Shown: positions 1-7,362, counted from the first letter of the stretch. The stretch: 11,193 bases of DNA from an uncultured Prevotella sp. (GCA_937901345.1 CALCHM010000046.1:1-11193); one strand, 5' to 3'. The notes: a model not told the origin generated them from the sequence alone. Numbers and translations: made by a program.

Positions 1-1
1 C

Positions 2-1747
2 GGTCCTGGCAATCAGTACGTCATGGCTGCCAAACAGTGGGTGGCATTGAAGGGTACTGCCATTGACATGCCTGCGGGACCGAGCGAAGTGGAAGTTCTT
101 GCTGACGACTCCGCACGTGCAGACTTCGTTGCTGCCGACCTGCTAAGTCAAGCCGAACATGGTCCTGACAGTCAGGCATTGCTCATTACGACGAGTCGCA
201 AACTCGCTGAAAATGTAGTGGCGGAAGTCAATCGCCAATGTGCCGCACTGCCTCGCCACAATATAGCAGAGAAAGCTCTGCAACACAGCAAAATCATCGT
301 ATTCGACACGATGGAAGAAGCGCTGGAAATGACCAATCTCTATGCACCCGAACACTTAATCATAGCGACACGCGATTATCGCGAGGTAGCGAAAAAGATT
401 ACGCATGCAGGATCGGTATTCCTTGGAAACTTCAGTTGCGAAAGCGCTGGCGATTATGCTTCCGGAACCAACCACACCCTGCCTACTTCTGGGTTTGCGA
501 AGTCTTACAGCGGTCTTTGCCTCGATAGTTTTATGCGCAAGATTACGTTCCAGGAACTCACGGAGGAAGGCATACGCAGCATCGGGAAAACCGTAGAACT
601 GATGGCTGCCGAAGAGGAATTGGATGCACACCGAAACGCCATGACCCTGCGCATAGAAGCGTGTCAGCATACTGAAAACACTGAAAATCCTGAGACGCCT
701 CACACGAACACCGTTGCAACTCTCGTGCGTCCCAACGTTTTAAAAATGGAGGCATATAGTTCTGCACGTGATGAATATTCCGGCAAACAAGCCACTGTTT
801 TCCTTGATGCCAACGAAAGTCCTTACAACACACCGTTCAATCGCTACCCCGACCCGCTTCAAACAGAGGTGAAGACGGTGTTGGCAGAGATTAAGAACGT
901 GCGCCCCTCACAGATTTTCTTAGGCAATGGTAGCGACGAAGCTATTGACCTCGTATTCCGCGTGTTCTGCCGACCAGGTGTGGACAATGTCGTGGCACTC
1001 GAACCTACTTACGGCATGTATGCAGTTTGTGCGGCAACCAACGATGTGGAGTATCGCCGCGTATTGCTTCGCGAGGACTTCTCATTCTGCGCTGCCGATG
1101 TCCTTAAGGCAACGGATGCCAACACTAAAGCCATATTCCTCTGCTCGCCCAACAACCCCACAGGCAACCTGTTGCCCCGCGAGGAGATTGACCTATTATT
1201 AAAGGAGTTTCCCGGCATCGTGGTGGTAGATGAAGCCTATGGCGACTTCGTCCCCGAAGCATCCTTGCGTTTTGCTCTTGATGAGCATCCGCGATTGATA
1301 GTGCTTGCCACCTTCTCAAAAGCGTGGGCTTCGGCAGGACTTCGCCTCGGCATTGCGATGGCATCAGAAGAGATTATGGGTTATTTCAACAAAGTAAAAT
1401 ATCCCTATAACGTCAACATCCTCACCCAGCAACAAGCGTTGGAGATTATGCGTAGCAAGGATTTAGTTACGGATTGGGTGAACCTCATTCTTACTGAGCG
1501 CAGCAGAGTGGTGAGCGAATTAGAAACGCTCTCCAGTTGTCAGAAGGTGTATCCCTCAGATGCCAACTTTGTTCTCGCCAAGATTGACAATGCTACAGCG
1601 CTTTACGACGCACTTGTTGACCGCGGCATTATAGTAAGAAATCGCAGCAAGGTGACACTTTGCAACGATTGCTTGCGTATTACCATCGGTACTCCTGCTG
1701 AAAATGATGCGCTACTCGCAGCGTTGAAGGAGTTGACCTCCAATTAA
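2..1747 (+). CDS. hisD-hisC: HisD-HisC fusion: histidinol dehydrogenase (C-terminal part) fused to histidinol-phosphate aminotransferase; 5' partial
   Basis: One uninterrupted frame runs from the window edge to a TAA stop; the first ATG (23) is internal, because the family motif GPGNQYV is read in frame from base 2. The first part, to about base 661, is the C-terminal half of histidinol dehydrogenase, which oxidises L-histidinol twice to histidine with NAD+. Visible are [16 protein letters not shown] (the Gln and His matching E. coli zinc ligands Q259 and H262), [14 protein letters not shown] (D360 equivalent) and [13 protein letters not shown] (H419 equivalent). A linker rich in Thr, Glu, Asn and Pro (about 662-712) has no stop. 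A PLP fold-type I aminotransferase follows, converting imidazole-acetol phosphate to histidinol phosphate: [49 protein letters not shown] and [13 protein letters not shown], with the Schiff-base Lys codon at 1319-1321. The two proteins are normally separate. In-frame GTG (725) and ATG (746) codons could restart HisC, but both fall inside conserved HisC sequence and have no visible ribosome site. Confidence 0.93.
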   Translation, partial: GPGNQYVMAAKQWVALKGTAIDMPAGPSEVEVLADDSARADFVAADLLSQAEHGPDSQALLITTSRKLAENVVAEVNRQCAALPRHNIAEKALQHSKIIVFDTMEEALEMTNLYAPEHLIIATRDYREVAKKITHAGSVFLGNFSCESAGDYASGTNHTLPTSGFAKSYSGLCLDSFMRKITFQELTEEGIRSIGKTVELMAAEEELDAHRNAMTLRIEACQHTENTENPETPHTNTVATLVRPNVLKMEAYSSARDEYSGKQATVFLDANESPYNTPFNRYPDPLQTEVKTVLAEIKNVRPSQIFLGNGSDEAIDLVFRVFCRPGVDNVVALEPTYGMYAVCAATNDVEYRRVLLREDFSFCAADVLKATDANTKAIFLCSPNNPTGNLLPREEIDLLLKEFPGIVVVDEAYGDFVPEASLRFALDEHPRLIVLATFSKAWASAGLRLGIAMASEEIMGYFNKVKYPYNVNILTQQQALEIMRSKDLVTDWVNLILTERSRVVSELETLSSCQKVYPSDANFVLAKIDNATALYDALVDRGIIVRNRSKVTLCNDCLRITIGTPAENDALLAALKELTSN

Positions 1748-1761
1748 GATTGTAAAGTTAC

Positions 1762-1806
1762 GAGGTTGCCGCCACAAGTCTTATCACCTTGAAACGAAGC
1801 AACCTC
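1762..1806 (+). other. Inverted repeat in the hisC-hisB spacer
   Basis: GAGGTTGC (1762-1769) and GCAACCTC (1799-1806) are perfect 8-bp complements. Inside them CAAG (1775-1778) and CTTG (1788-1791) can nest. A competing pairing is possible between CCTTG (1787-1791) and CAAGG (1817-1821), directly before the hisB ATG. No U tract follows, so it is not a standard terminator. An mRNA processing or translational structure is possible but is only inference. Confidence 0.3.
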
Positions 1807-1822
1807 AAAACCTTTCCAAGGC

Positions 1823-2890
1823 ATGAAAAAAGCACTCTTTATCGACCGCGACGGCACACTTATTCAAGAACCCGCCGACGAACAAATAGATGATTTCTCA
1901 AAACTCGTATTCGTGCCAGGCACCTTCCGAGCCCTGACTACGATTCGCGAACTTACGGATTACGAACTCGTCATGGTGAGCAACCAAGACGGATTGGGCA
2001 CAGAAGCATTTCCCGAAGAAACCTTCTGGCCCGTACATAACTTCATTCTAGATACGCTCAAGGGCGAAGGAGTGGAATTTGACAACATCCTTATTGACCG
2101 CCATTTTCCACATGAAAACGCACCCACGCGCAAACCCGGAACAGGGATGCTCACAGCGTATATGACGGGCGAGTATGACTTGGCAAATTCCTATGTCATT
2201 GGCGACCGTGCAACGGATGTGCAATTGGCGGAAAACTTAGGTTGTCGTGCACTCCAGATTGGTACGGACGGAATGGATTGGAAAAAGATTACAGAAATCC
2301 TTGTGGCGGGTGAACGCTCATACGAAGTGAAACGCACCACGCGTGAAACGGATATTTACGTGCGTATCGACCTCGACCGCGCCGGACGTTGTGACATTTC
2401 CACGGGTCTCGGTTTTCTTGACCACATGCTCGCACAGATTGCCCACCACGGCGGAATCTCACTCACCGTACAGACGAAGGGCGACTTGGAGGTTGACGAA
2501 CACCACACCGTTGAAGATACCGCCCTTGCCCTTGGAGAATGCCTACGCAAAAGTCTTGGCAACAAACTCGGCATCAGTCGCTATGGTTACTGCCTGCCTA
2601 TGGACGATTGCCTATGCCAAGTAGCACTCGACTTCGGTGGACGTCCGTGGTTGCAATGGGATGCTGAATTCAAGCGCGAACGCATTGGCGACGTGCCCAC
2701 TGAACTTTTCTTCCACTTTTTCAAAAGCCTCAGCGATGCTGCTTTAATGAATCTGAGCATCCGAGCTGAAGGACAAAACGAGCACCATAAGATTGAAGGC
2801 ATCTTCAAAGCCCTTGCACGTGCCATAAAGATGGCCATAGCACGCGATGTACGCCACTTGGTGTTGCCTTCAAGTAAAGGGACTCTCTGA
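1823..2890 (+). CDS. hisB: HisB: bifunctional histidinol-phosphatase / imidazoleglycerol-phosphate dehydratase
   Basis: This 355-residue protein has the length of the bifunctional E. coli HisB and catalyses steps 6 (IGP dehydration) and 8 (histidinol-phosphate dephosphorylation). Residues 1-165 are a HAD phosphatase: DRDGTL at 8-13 (Asp8 nucleophile, Asp10 acid/base), SNQDG near 53-57, TRKPGTG near 102-108 and IGDRATD near 126-132. Residues 168-355 are the IGP dehydratase: [17 protein letters not shown] (195-211), DEHHTVED (225-232) and [11 protein letters not shown] (316-326), which supply the His/Glu manganese ligands. One oddity is that the E. coli phosphatase binds structural zinc through a Cys-x-His...Cys-x-Cys loop; here that loop reads [15 protein letters not shown] (91-105) with no cysteine. 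The ATG lies 75 bp after the hisD-hisC stop, in the same transcription direction. Assignment is secure; only the metal dependence of the phosphatase half is in doubt. Confidence 0.97.
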   Translation: MKKALFIDRDGTLIQEPADEQIDDFSKLVFVPGTFRALTTIRELTDYELVMVSNQDGLGTEAFPEETFWPVHNFILDTLKGEGVEFDNILIDRHFPHENAPTRKPGTGMLTAYMTGEYDLANSYVIGDRATDVQLAENLGCRALQIGTDGMDWKKITEILVAGERSYEVKRTTRETDIYVRIDLDRAGRCDISTGLGFLDHMLAQIAHHGGISLTVQTKGDLEVDEHHTVEDTALALGECLRKSLGNKLGISRYGYCLPMDDCLCQVALDFGGRPWLQWDAEFKRERIGDVPTELFFHFFKSLSDAALMNLSIRAEGQNEHHKIEGIFKALARAIKMAIARDVRHLVLPSSKGTL

Positions 2891-2905
2891 TAAAAACATC
2901 GTTAC

Positions 2906-2951
2906 TCTAGATGCGCTAGCATTTCTAGAAAACCGAGACACTCTAGACTAT
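2906..2951 (+). repeat. 9-bp-phased CTAG array in the hisB-hisH spacer
   Basis: CTAG occurs at 2907, 2916, 2925 and 2943, all on one 9-bp register; the missing position (2934) reads CGAG. Three of the CTAGs lie in the palindrome TCTAGA, whose copies start at 2906, 2924 and 2942, exactly 18 bp apart; the fourth lies in GCTAGC (2915-2920). The array fills most of the 80-bp spacer and ends about 20 bp before the hisH GTG. It could be a decayed tandem repeat or a set of protein-binding sites; the sequence alone does not decide. Confidence 0.6.
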
Positions 2952-2970
2952 TTCAATCCACAATCCTCTC

Positions 2971-3576
2971 GTGAAAACTGCTATAATCCAATATAACGCC
3001 GGCAATATTTGCTCTGTAATCAATGCCCTGCGCCGCATCGGAGTAGAACCCCTTGTTACAAGCAACCCTGAAGAAATCAGGAGTGCCGACCGTGTCATTT
3101 TTCCTGGACAAGGCGAGGCAGCAACAACCATAGCCCACTTGAAATGCACAGGACTTGACCGCATCATTACAGAATTGCGTCAACCCGTACTCGGTATTTG
3201 TATTGGGCAACAATTGCTCTGCGAACACTCCGATGAGGGTAACACACCCTGCCTGAATATATTTGAAGGTAGTCGTGTACAGAAGTTCGTTGCGCCTGAG
3301 GGCGTCAACTTGAAGGTGCCCCACATGGGATGGAACACGATTGAGAACACAAGTTCGCCACTCTTCAAAAACCTTGCGCCTGAGAGTTACGTTTACTTCG
3401 TACACAGTTTCTATGCCCCCGTTTGCGAGTGGACCATCGCCGAAACCACCTACGGCGGCATTCCCTTCAGCGCAGCCATGCAACGTGGCAACTTCTTTGC
3501 CACACAGTTTCACCCCGAAAAGAGCGGCACGGTAGGCGAGCAGATTCTCACCAACTTTATGCAACTTGAATTATGA
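2971..3576 (+). CDS. hisH: HisH: imidazole glycerol phosphate synthase, glutamine amidotransferase subunit
   Basis: This 201-residue class I glutaminase subunit hydrolyses glutamine and passes ammonia to HisF, which makes imidazole glycerol phosphate and AICAR from PRFAR. The catalytic triad is visible: nucleophile Cys77 in LGICIGQQLL, and His181 and Glu183 in QFHPEKS. The N-terminus (MKTAIIQYNAGNICSV) matches the family start, so initiation is at GTG 2971; the next in-frame ATG is more than 110 codons in. VPHMGWN (116-122) and YFVHSFY (142-148) are also family signatures. The gene overlaps hisA by four bases (ATGA), consistent with translational coupling. Its partner hisF is separated by hisA, an order common in bacterial his operons. 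Confidence 0.97.
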   Translation: MKTAIIQYNAGNICSVINALRRIGVEPLVTSNPEEIRSADRVIFPGQGEAATTIAHLKCTGLDRIITELRQPVLGICIGQQLLCEHSDEGNTPCLNIFEGSRVQKFVAPEGVNLKVPHMGWNTIENTSSPLFKNLAPESYVYFVHSFYAPVCEWTIAETTYGGIPFSAAMQRGNFFATQFHPEKSGTVGEQILTNFMQLEL

Positions 3577-4295
3577 TCGAGATTATTCCTGCCATAGACA
3601 TCATTGATGGTAAGTGCGTACGCCTTACGAAAGGCGATTACGACGCCAAGAAAGTTTACGATGCCAATCCTGCCGACGTGGCCAAGCGATTTGAAGATAT
3701 GGGGGTAACACGTCTGCACATGGTAGATCTTGATGGTGCAAAGGAAAGTCACATCGTTAACTACCGCGTGTTAGAGCAAGTTGCCACGCAAACCCATCTC
3801 GTTATCGACTTTGGAGGAGGTGTTAAGCATGCCGACGACCTGCGCATTGCATTCGACAATGGTGCTGCAATGGTGACCATCGGAAGTTTGGCAGCCACGC
3901 AACCTGAATTGCTTTTAGATTGGGCACAAACATTCGGTGCCGAACGCTTCATCGTGGGAGCCGATGCGCTAGACGGACGTGTCATGATTAAAGGTTGGAA
4001 GGAGGATGGCGGAATGACGCTTGACGCATTCATTACTTTTTACATGAACCACGGCATCACCCAAGTGCTCTGCACGGATATTAATCGCGACGGCATGCTT
4101 CAGGGACCTAACACGGCACTCTACAAAGACATTATGGCACGCTTCCCAAATTGCCACTTGATTGCGAGCGGCGGAGTGAGCAACGATGCCGACATTGAAG
4201 CACTCAACGAAGCGGGCATCCCTGCCGTCGTCTTCGGAAAGGCTTTCTATGAAGGGAGAATCGATCTTCCCGCTTTGCTTAAGAGAATAGAGTAA
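3573..4295 (+). CDS. hisA: HisA: ProFAR isomerase (phosphoribosylformimino-5-aminoimidazole carboxamide ribotide isomerase)
   Basis: This 240-residue (beta/alpha)8-barrel enzyme carries out the Amadori isomerisation of ProFAR to PRFAR, step 4 of histidine synthesis. The general acid/base pair is present: Asp9 in IIPAIDIIDG and Asp131 in VGADALDGR, matching Asp8 and Asp127 of Thermotoga maritima HisA. Phosphate-binding loops are GGGVKH (81-86), TIGS (102-105) and ASGGVS (198-203). CTDINRDG (167-174) is the usual strand-6 signature. The ATG shares the sequence ATGA with the hisH stop. The TAA stop (4293-4295) lies within the left arm of a 12-bp inverted repeat whose right arm is in the following spacer. 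Confidence 0.97.
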   Translation: MIEIIPAIDIIDGKCVRLTKGDYDAKKVYDANPADVAKRFEDMGVTRLHMVDLDGAKESHIVNYRVLEQVATQTHLVIDFGGGVKHADDLRIAFDNGAAMVTIGSLAATQPELLLDWAQTFGAERFIVGADALDGRVMIKGWKEDGGMTLDAFITFYMNHGITQVLCTDINRDGMLQGPNTALYKDIMARFPNCHLIASGGVSNDADIEALNEAGIPAVVFGKAFYEGRIDLPALLKRIE

Positions 4296-4381
4296 AGATA
4301 AAAGATGCCATTCGGCACGCACCGTCTACACGACATCTTTGTTTCCACCCTCACACCTCTATACTCTTATATCTTTACTCT
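4289..4381 (+). promoter_or_regulatory. Long-range inverted repeat spanning the hisA stop and the hisA-hisF spacer
   Basis: AGAGTAAAGATA (4289-4300), which contains the hisA stop codon, is a perfect 12-bp complement of TATCTTTACTCT (4370-4381). Nested directly inside are AAAGATG (4301-4307) and CATCTTT (4334-4340), and a small TGCC/GGCA hairpin (4306-4317). The left arm could also pair over 8 bp with TTTACTCT (4388-4395) closer to the hisF ATG, so alternative folds exist. A role in processing the message or in hisF translation is inference. Confidence 0.45.
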
Positions 4382-4398
4382 TTTAACTTTACTCTTTA
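4350..4398 (+). repeat. Degenerate pyrimidine-rich 7-bp repeat before hisF
   Basis: Reading in sevens from 4350 gives CTCACAC, CTCTATA, CTCTTAT, ATCTTTA, CTCTTTT, AACTTTA, CTCTTTA, a loose consensus of CTCTTTA. The last four units also form a near-perfect 14/13-bp tandem duplication. The array ends four bases before the hisF ATG. It resembles, in period and composition, the array before hisIE and the reversed array at 10321-10355. Confidence 0.55.
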
Positions 4399-4402
4399 AC
4401 CC

Positions 4403-5158
4403 ATGCTTGCAAAACGCATAATCCCCTGCCTCGACGTAAAAGATGGGCGCACGGTGAAGGGGACTAACTTTGTAAACCTCCGAGAAGCGGGAGACCCCGT
4501 AGAACTTGGGAAAGCCTACAGCCTACAGGGCGCCGACGAACTCGTGTTTCTCGACATCACCGCCACCCATGAGGGTCGCAAAACATTTACCGAGATGGTG
4601 AGCCGCGTGGCTGCCGAAGTGTCCATCCCGTTTACCGTGGGCGGAGGCATTAACGAACTTTCCGACATCGACAAGATGCTCGGAGCGGGGGCTGATAAAG
4701 TAAGTATCAACTCTGCCGCACTGCGCCGTCCCGAACTGATTGATGAAATTGCCCGCAACTTTGGTTCGCAGGTGTGCGTAACTGCTATAGATGCCCGACT
4801 GGAAGACGACGGCGAATGGTGGTGTTACGTAAACGGGGGCAGAATACGCACCGAGCGCCGACTCTTTGAATGGGCGCGCGAAGTGGCAGACCGCGGCGCG
4901 GGAGAAATTCTCTTTACAAGCATGAACCACGACGGCGTAAAGACGGGATTTGCAAACGACGCACTCGCCTTGCTCTCCGACCAACTTCCCATACCTATTA
5001 TTGCCTCTGGCGGTGCCGGTGCAAAAGAACATTTTGCCGATGCCTTCCGCCTTGGCCACGCTGATGCTGCACTGGCTGCCAGTGTGTTCCACTTCGGTGA
5101 AATTCCCATCCCCGAACTCAAGGCGTATCTCCGCGAAGAGGGCATACCCGTACGTTAA
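4403..5158 (+). CDS. hisF: HisF: imidazole glycerol phosphate synthase, cyclase subunit
   Basis: This 251-residue (beta/alpha)8-barrel cyclase works with HisH to turn PRFAR plus ammonia into imidazole glycerol phosphate (histidine pathway) and AICAR (purine pathway). The catalytic aspartates fall at the same numbers as in Thermotoga maritima HisF: Asp11 in [10 protein letters not shown] and Asp130 in TAIDARLE. Phosphate-binding loops are GGGI (80-83) and ASGGAGA (201-207). KVSINSAA (99-106) is another family signature. The strand-6 motif usually written TSxDRDG reads TSMNHDG here (172-178), so its second Asp is kept and the first is Asn. The start is the ATG opening [11 protein letters not shown], four bases after the heptamer repeat. 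Confidence 0.97.
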   Translation: MLAKRIIPCLDVKDGRTVKGTNFVNLREAGDPVELGKAYSLQGADELVFLDITATHEGRKTFTEMVSRVAAEVSIPFTVGGGINELSDIDKMLGAGADKVSINSAALRRPELIDEIARNFGSQVCVTAIDARLEDDGEWWCYVNGGRIRTERRLFEWAREVADRGAGEILFTSMNHDGVKTGFANDALALLSDQLPIPIIASGGAGAKEHFADAFRLGHADAALAASVFHFGEIPIPELKAYLREEGIPVR

Positions 5159-5170
5159 AAACAAAAATAT

Positions 5171-5212
5171 TTCTCATTTCTCATTGCTCATCTCTCATTT
5201 CTCATCTCTCCT
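5171..5212 (+). repeat. TTCTCAT heptamer array before hisIE
   Basis: Six contiguous 7-mers run TTCTCAT, TTCTCAT, TGCTCAT, CTCTCAT, TTCTCAT, CTCTCCT, filling most of the 60-bp spacer and ending six bases before the hisIE ATG. This coding strand is almost free of G, so the mRNA leader would be unstructured. The same heptamer family is seen on the opposite strand at 10321-10355. Confidence 0.8.
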
Positions 5213-5218
5213 TTCCCT

Positions 5219-5830
5219 ATGATTGACTTCGAAAAACAAGGCGGACTCGTTCCCGCCATTATCCAAGATAACACCACTCGCAACGTGCTCATGCTGGGTT
5301 ATATGAACCAAGAATCTTACAATAAGACGCTCGAAACAGGACGCGTCACCTTCTTCAGTCGTTCTCGCCAACGCCTTTGGACTAAGGGCGAAGAGAGCGG
5401 CAATTATCTTGAACTCGTAAGCATTGCCGAAGATTGCGACAACGACACTCTGCTCGTCAAGGTAATTCCACACGGACCTACTTGCCACACGGGCACAGAT
5501 ACTTGTTGGGGAGAGAAAAACGAAAGCAACCCACTGCTCTTCCTCTCCAAACTTCAAGACGTTGTTGAACAGCGTCACCGCGACATGCCCGAAGGTTCAT
5601 ACACAACCACGCTTTTCCGCGACGGACTCAACCGCATGGCGCAGAAGGTGGGCGAAGAAGCACTTGAAGCCGTCATCGAAGCCACTAACGGAACAAACGA
5701 CCGCTTGCTCTACGAAGCATCCGACATGTTCTTCCATCTCGAAGTGCTCCTCACCGCCAAGGGCCTACGCATAGAGCAAGTGGCAGAGGAACTCCAAAAG
5801 CGCCATCAACCCGGATGGAAAAAACATTAA
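5219..5830 (+). CDS. hisI: HisIE: phosphoribosyl-AMP cyclohydrolase / phosphoribosyl-ATP pyrophosphatase
   Basis: This 203-residue fusion performs steps 2 and 3 of histidine synthesis; E. coli HisIE is also about 203 residues. Residues 1-110 are the cyclohydrolase (HisI): GYMN (27-30), TFFSRSR (44-50), the metal motif DCDNDT (72-77), and zinc cysteines Cys73, Cys89 (PTCHTG) and Cys96 (TCWGE), with the 16- and 7-residue spacing seen in the archaeal enzyme. Residues 108-203 are the MazG-like pyrophosphatase (HisE): KVGEEALEAVIEA (143-155) with its EExxE metal ligands, and YEASDMFFHLEVLL (165-178). It is the last gene of the his cluster, and a strong hairpin terminator follows 135 bp later. Confidence 0.97.
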   Translation: MIDFEKQGGLVPAIIQDNTTRNVLMLGYMNQESYNKTLETGRVTFFSRSRQRLWTKGEESGNYLELVSIAEDCDNDTLLVKVIPHGPTCHTGTDTCWGEKNESNPLLFLSKLQDVVEQRHRDMPEGSYTTTLFRDGLNRMAQKVGEEALEAVIEATNGTNDRLLYEASDMFFHLEVLLTAKGLRIEQVAEELQKRHQPGWKKH

Positions 5831-5965
5831 AGCATACTCAGAAAAACCATCATCTTGAAGGCGTCGGATCTAATGGGGCTTCAGATTTAACAAAATGGAT
5901 GTGTTTCGTTGAATTTGAAGAGAGGAGAAGGGGATGGCGGTGAGTGTATGTAGGCAAACATTCAA

Positions 5966-6004
5966 AAAGGCGTCTATCTGCTTGGTGGGCGGATAGACGT
6001 CTTT
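5966..6004 (+). terminator. Intrinsic terminator closing the his cluster
   Basis: AAAGGCGTCTATC (5966-5978) pairs with GATAGACGTCTTT (5992-6004) over 13 bp with one G-U. Three more pairs (TGC with GCG) extend the stem inward, leaving the loop TTGGTGG. The T-rich TTTCATTTA follows on the plus strand, and an A run precedes the stem, so it may also work on the other strand. Confidence 0.85.
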
Positions 6005-6103
6005 CATTTAGGGCAAAAAGAGGATGAAACTATAGTTGCAACCTACGGTTTTGTCGTGGAACAACAAGGCGAAGGCATCTCTCTGCATTTTCCCAACCGA
6101 AAA

Positions 6104-6134
6104 GTTGCTGATTCGTTTCTTTATCGTAACTTTG
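6104..6134 (+). promoter_or_regulatory. Bacteroidetes-type housekeeping promoter for the carboxyspermidine dehydrogenase gene
   Basis: TAACTTTG (6127-6134) matches the Bacteroidetes -7 consensus TAnnTTTG exactly. GTTG (6104-6107) sits 19 bp upstream at the place of the -33 TTTG element. Transcription would begin near 6141, giving a leader of roughly 28 bases before the ATG at 6169. Confidence 0.7.
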
Positions 6135-6168
6135 TCTCTTGATAACAAATATTAACTCTATACGAAAA

Positions 6169-7362
6169 ATGGGAAAAGTTCTTATCATTGGCGCAGGAGG
6201 CGTAGCCACTGTTGCAGCGCACAAGGTAGCGCAGAACTCTGACGTGTTTGATGAAATCATGATTGCGAGTCGCACAAAGTCAAAGTGTGATGCCATCGTT
6301 AAGGCAATTGGCAATCCCAATATCAAGACAGCTCAGGTGGATGCCGACAACGTGCCCGAATTGGTGGCACTCTTTAACGAGTTTAAGCCCGACCTCGTAA
6401 TGAACCTCGCACTCCCCTATCAAGACCTCACTATCATGGAGGCTTGTTTGGAGTTCGGATGTTCTTATCTCGACACCGCAAACTACGAACCCAAGGATGA
6501 AGCACACTTTGAGTACTCATGGCAGTGGGCATACAAGGAACGCTTCGAGCAGGCTGGACTCACCGCAATTTTGGGTTGTGGTTTCGATCCCGGTGTACCC
6601 TCTATCTACACCGCTTATGCAGCGAAGCACCACTTCGACGAAATCCATTACCTCGACATCGTTGACTGTAATGCTGGCGATCATGGCAAGGCATTCGCAA
6701 CGAACTTCAATCCCGAAATCAACATTCGCGAAATCACGCAAAAGGGACTCTATTGGGAAAATGGTCAGTGGGTAGAAACCGAACCCCTCGAAATTCATCA
6801 ACCCCTTACGTACCCCAACATCGGTCCGCGTGAGTCTTACCTCCTTCACCACGAAGAAATCGAGAGTCTCGTGAAGAATTATCCCACCATCAAGCGTGCA
6901 CGCTTCTGGATGACTTTCGGTCAGGAATACTTGACACACCTCCGCGTGATTCAGAACATCGGCATGGACAGCATCGTACCCATCTGCTACGAGGGTCACT
7001 GGATTCAGCCCCTTCAGTTCTTGAAGGCCGTTCTTCCCAATCCTCAAGATCTCGGTGAAAACTATGAAGGCGAAACAAGCATCGGTTGCCGCATCCGTGG
7101 TATCAAGGACGGTAAGGAACGCACCTACTACGTTTACAACAACTGCTCACACCGCGCCGCCTACGAAGAAACTGGCATGCAGGGCGTAAGTTACACAACT
7201 GGTGTTCCCGCTTGCATCGGTGCACGTATGTTTATGCTTGGACTCTGGAAGCGTCCCGGCGTATGGAACGTAGAAGAATTTGATCCAGATCCCTTCATGG
7301 ACGAACTCAACAAGCAAGGTCTCCCCTGGCACGAAATCTTCGACGGCGACCTCGAACTCTAA
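6169..7362 (+). CDS. Carboxyspermidine/carboxynorspermidine dehydrogenase (saccharopine dehydrogenase family)
   Basis: This 397-residue cytosolic enzyme belongs to the saccharopine dehydrogenase-like family. The close relatives it resembles condense aspartate semialdehyde with putrescine (or diaminopropane), using NADPH, to make carboxyspermidine (or carboxynorspermidine), the Bacteroidales and Vibrio route to spermidine. The N-terminus is a Rossmann fold (MGKVLIIGAGGVATVAAHKV), followed by SRTKSKCD after strand 2. MNLALPYQDLTIMEACLE and YLDTANYEPKDE, then GCGFDPGVPSIYTAYA, are typical of this branch. The ATG at 6169 is preferred over an in-frame TTG 30 bases upstream because the Rossmann strand begins at once and the promoter predicts a start near 6141. 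The partner decarboxylase is not in the window. The substrate (putrescine or diaminopropane) cannot be read from sequence. Confidence 0.88.
   Translation: MGKVLIIGAGGVATVAAHKVAQNSDVFDEIMIASRTKSKCDAIVKAIGNPNIKTAQVDADNVPELVALFNEFKPDLVMNLALPYQDLTIMEACLEFGCSYLDTANYEPKDEAHFEYSWQWAYKERFEQAGLTAILGCGFDPGVPSIYTAYAAKHHFDEIHYLDIVDCNAGDHGKAFATNFNPEINIREITQKGLYWENGQWVETEPLEIHQPLTYPNIGPRESYLLHHEEIESLVKNYPTIKRARFWMTFGQEYLTHLRVIQNIGMDSIVPICYEGHWIQPLQFLKAVLPNPQDLGENYEGETSIGCRIRGIKDGKERTYYVYNNCSHRAAYEETGMQGVSYTTGVPACIGARMFMLGLWKRPGVWNVEEFDPDPFMDELNKQGLPWHEIFDGDLEL

Larger units (their letters stand above)
5831..6168 (+). other. Non-coding region between hisIE and the polyamine gene
   Basis: This 338-bp stretch has no convincing gene on either strand. 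It contains a strong terminator (5966-6004) and a Bacteroidetes-type promoter (6104-6134), listed separately. I see nothing recognisable in 5831-5965 or 6005-6100. Confidence 0.6.

Noticed and set aside
725..748. Independent hisC start at GTG 725 or ATG 746
   Set aside because: Both lie within conserved HisC sequence and have no visible ribosome site; the frame is continuous with HisD.
2953..3564. 203-residue open frame on the minus strand opposite hisH
   Set aside because: It lies wholly opposite a gene with an intact catalytic triad and shows no recognisable domain; it is a shadow frame.
4523..5164. 213-residue open frame on the minus strand opposite hisF
   Set aside because: Shadow of a well-supported gene; its translation has no family features.
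1..5830. T-box, histidine leader peptide or his operon promoter
   Set aside because: The operon start (including hisG) is outside the window and no His-codon run or T-box pattern is visible in the spacers.
6139..6168. TTG start extending the carboxyspermidine dehydrogenase by ten residues
   Set aside because: The Rossmann strand begins at the ATG at 6169, and the predicted transcription start (about 6141) would fall at or inside the TTG codon.
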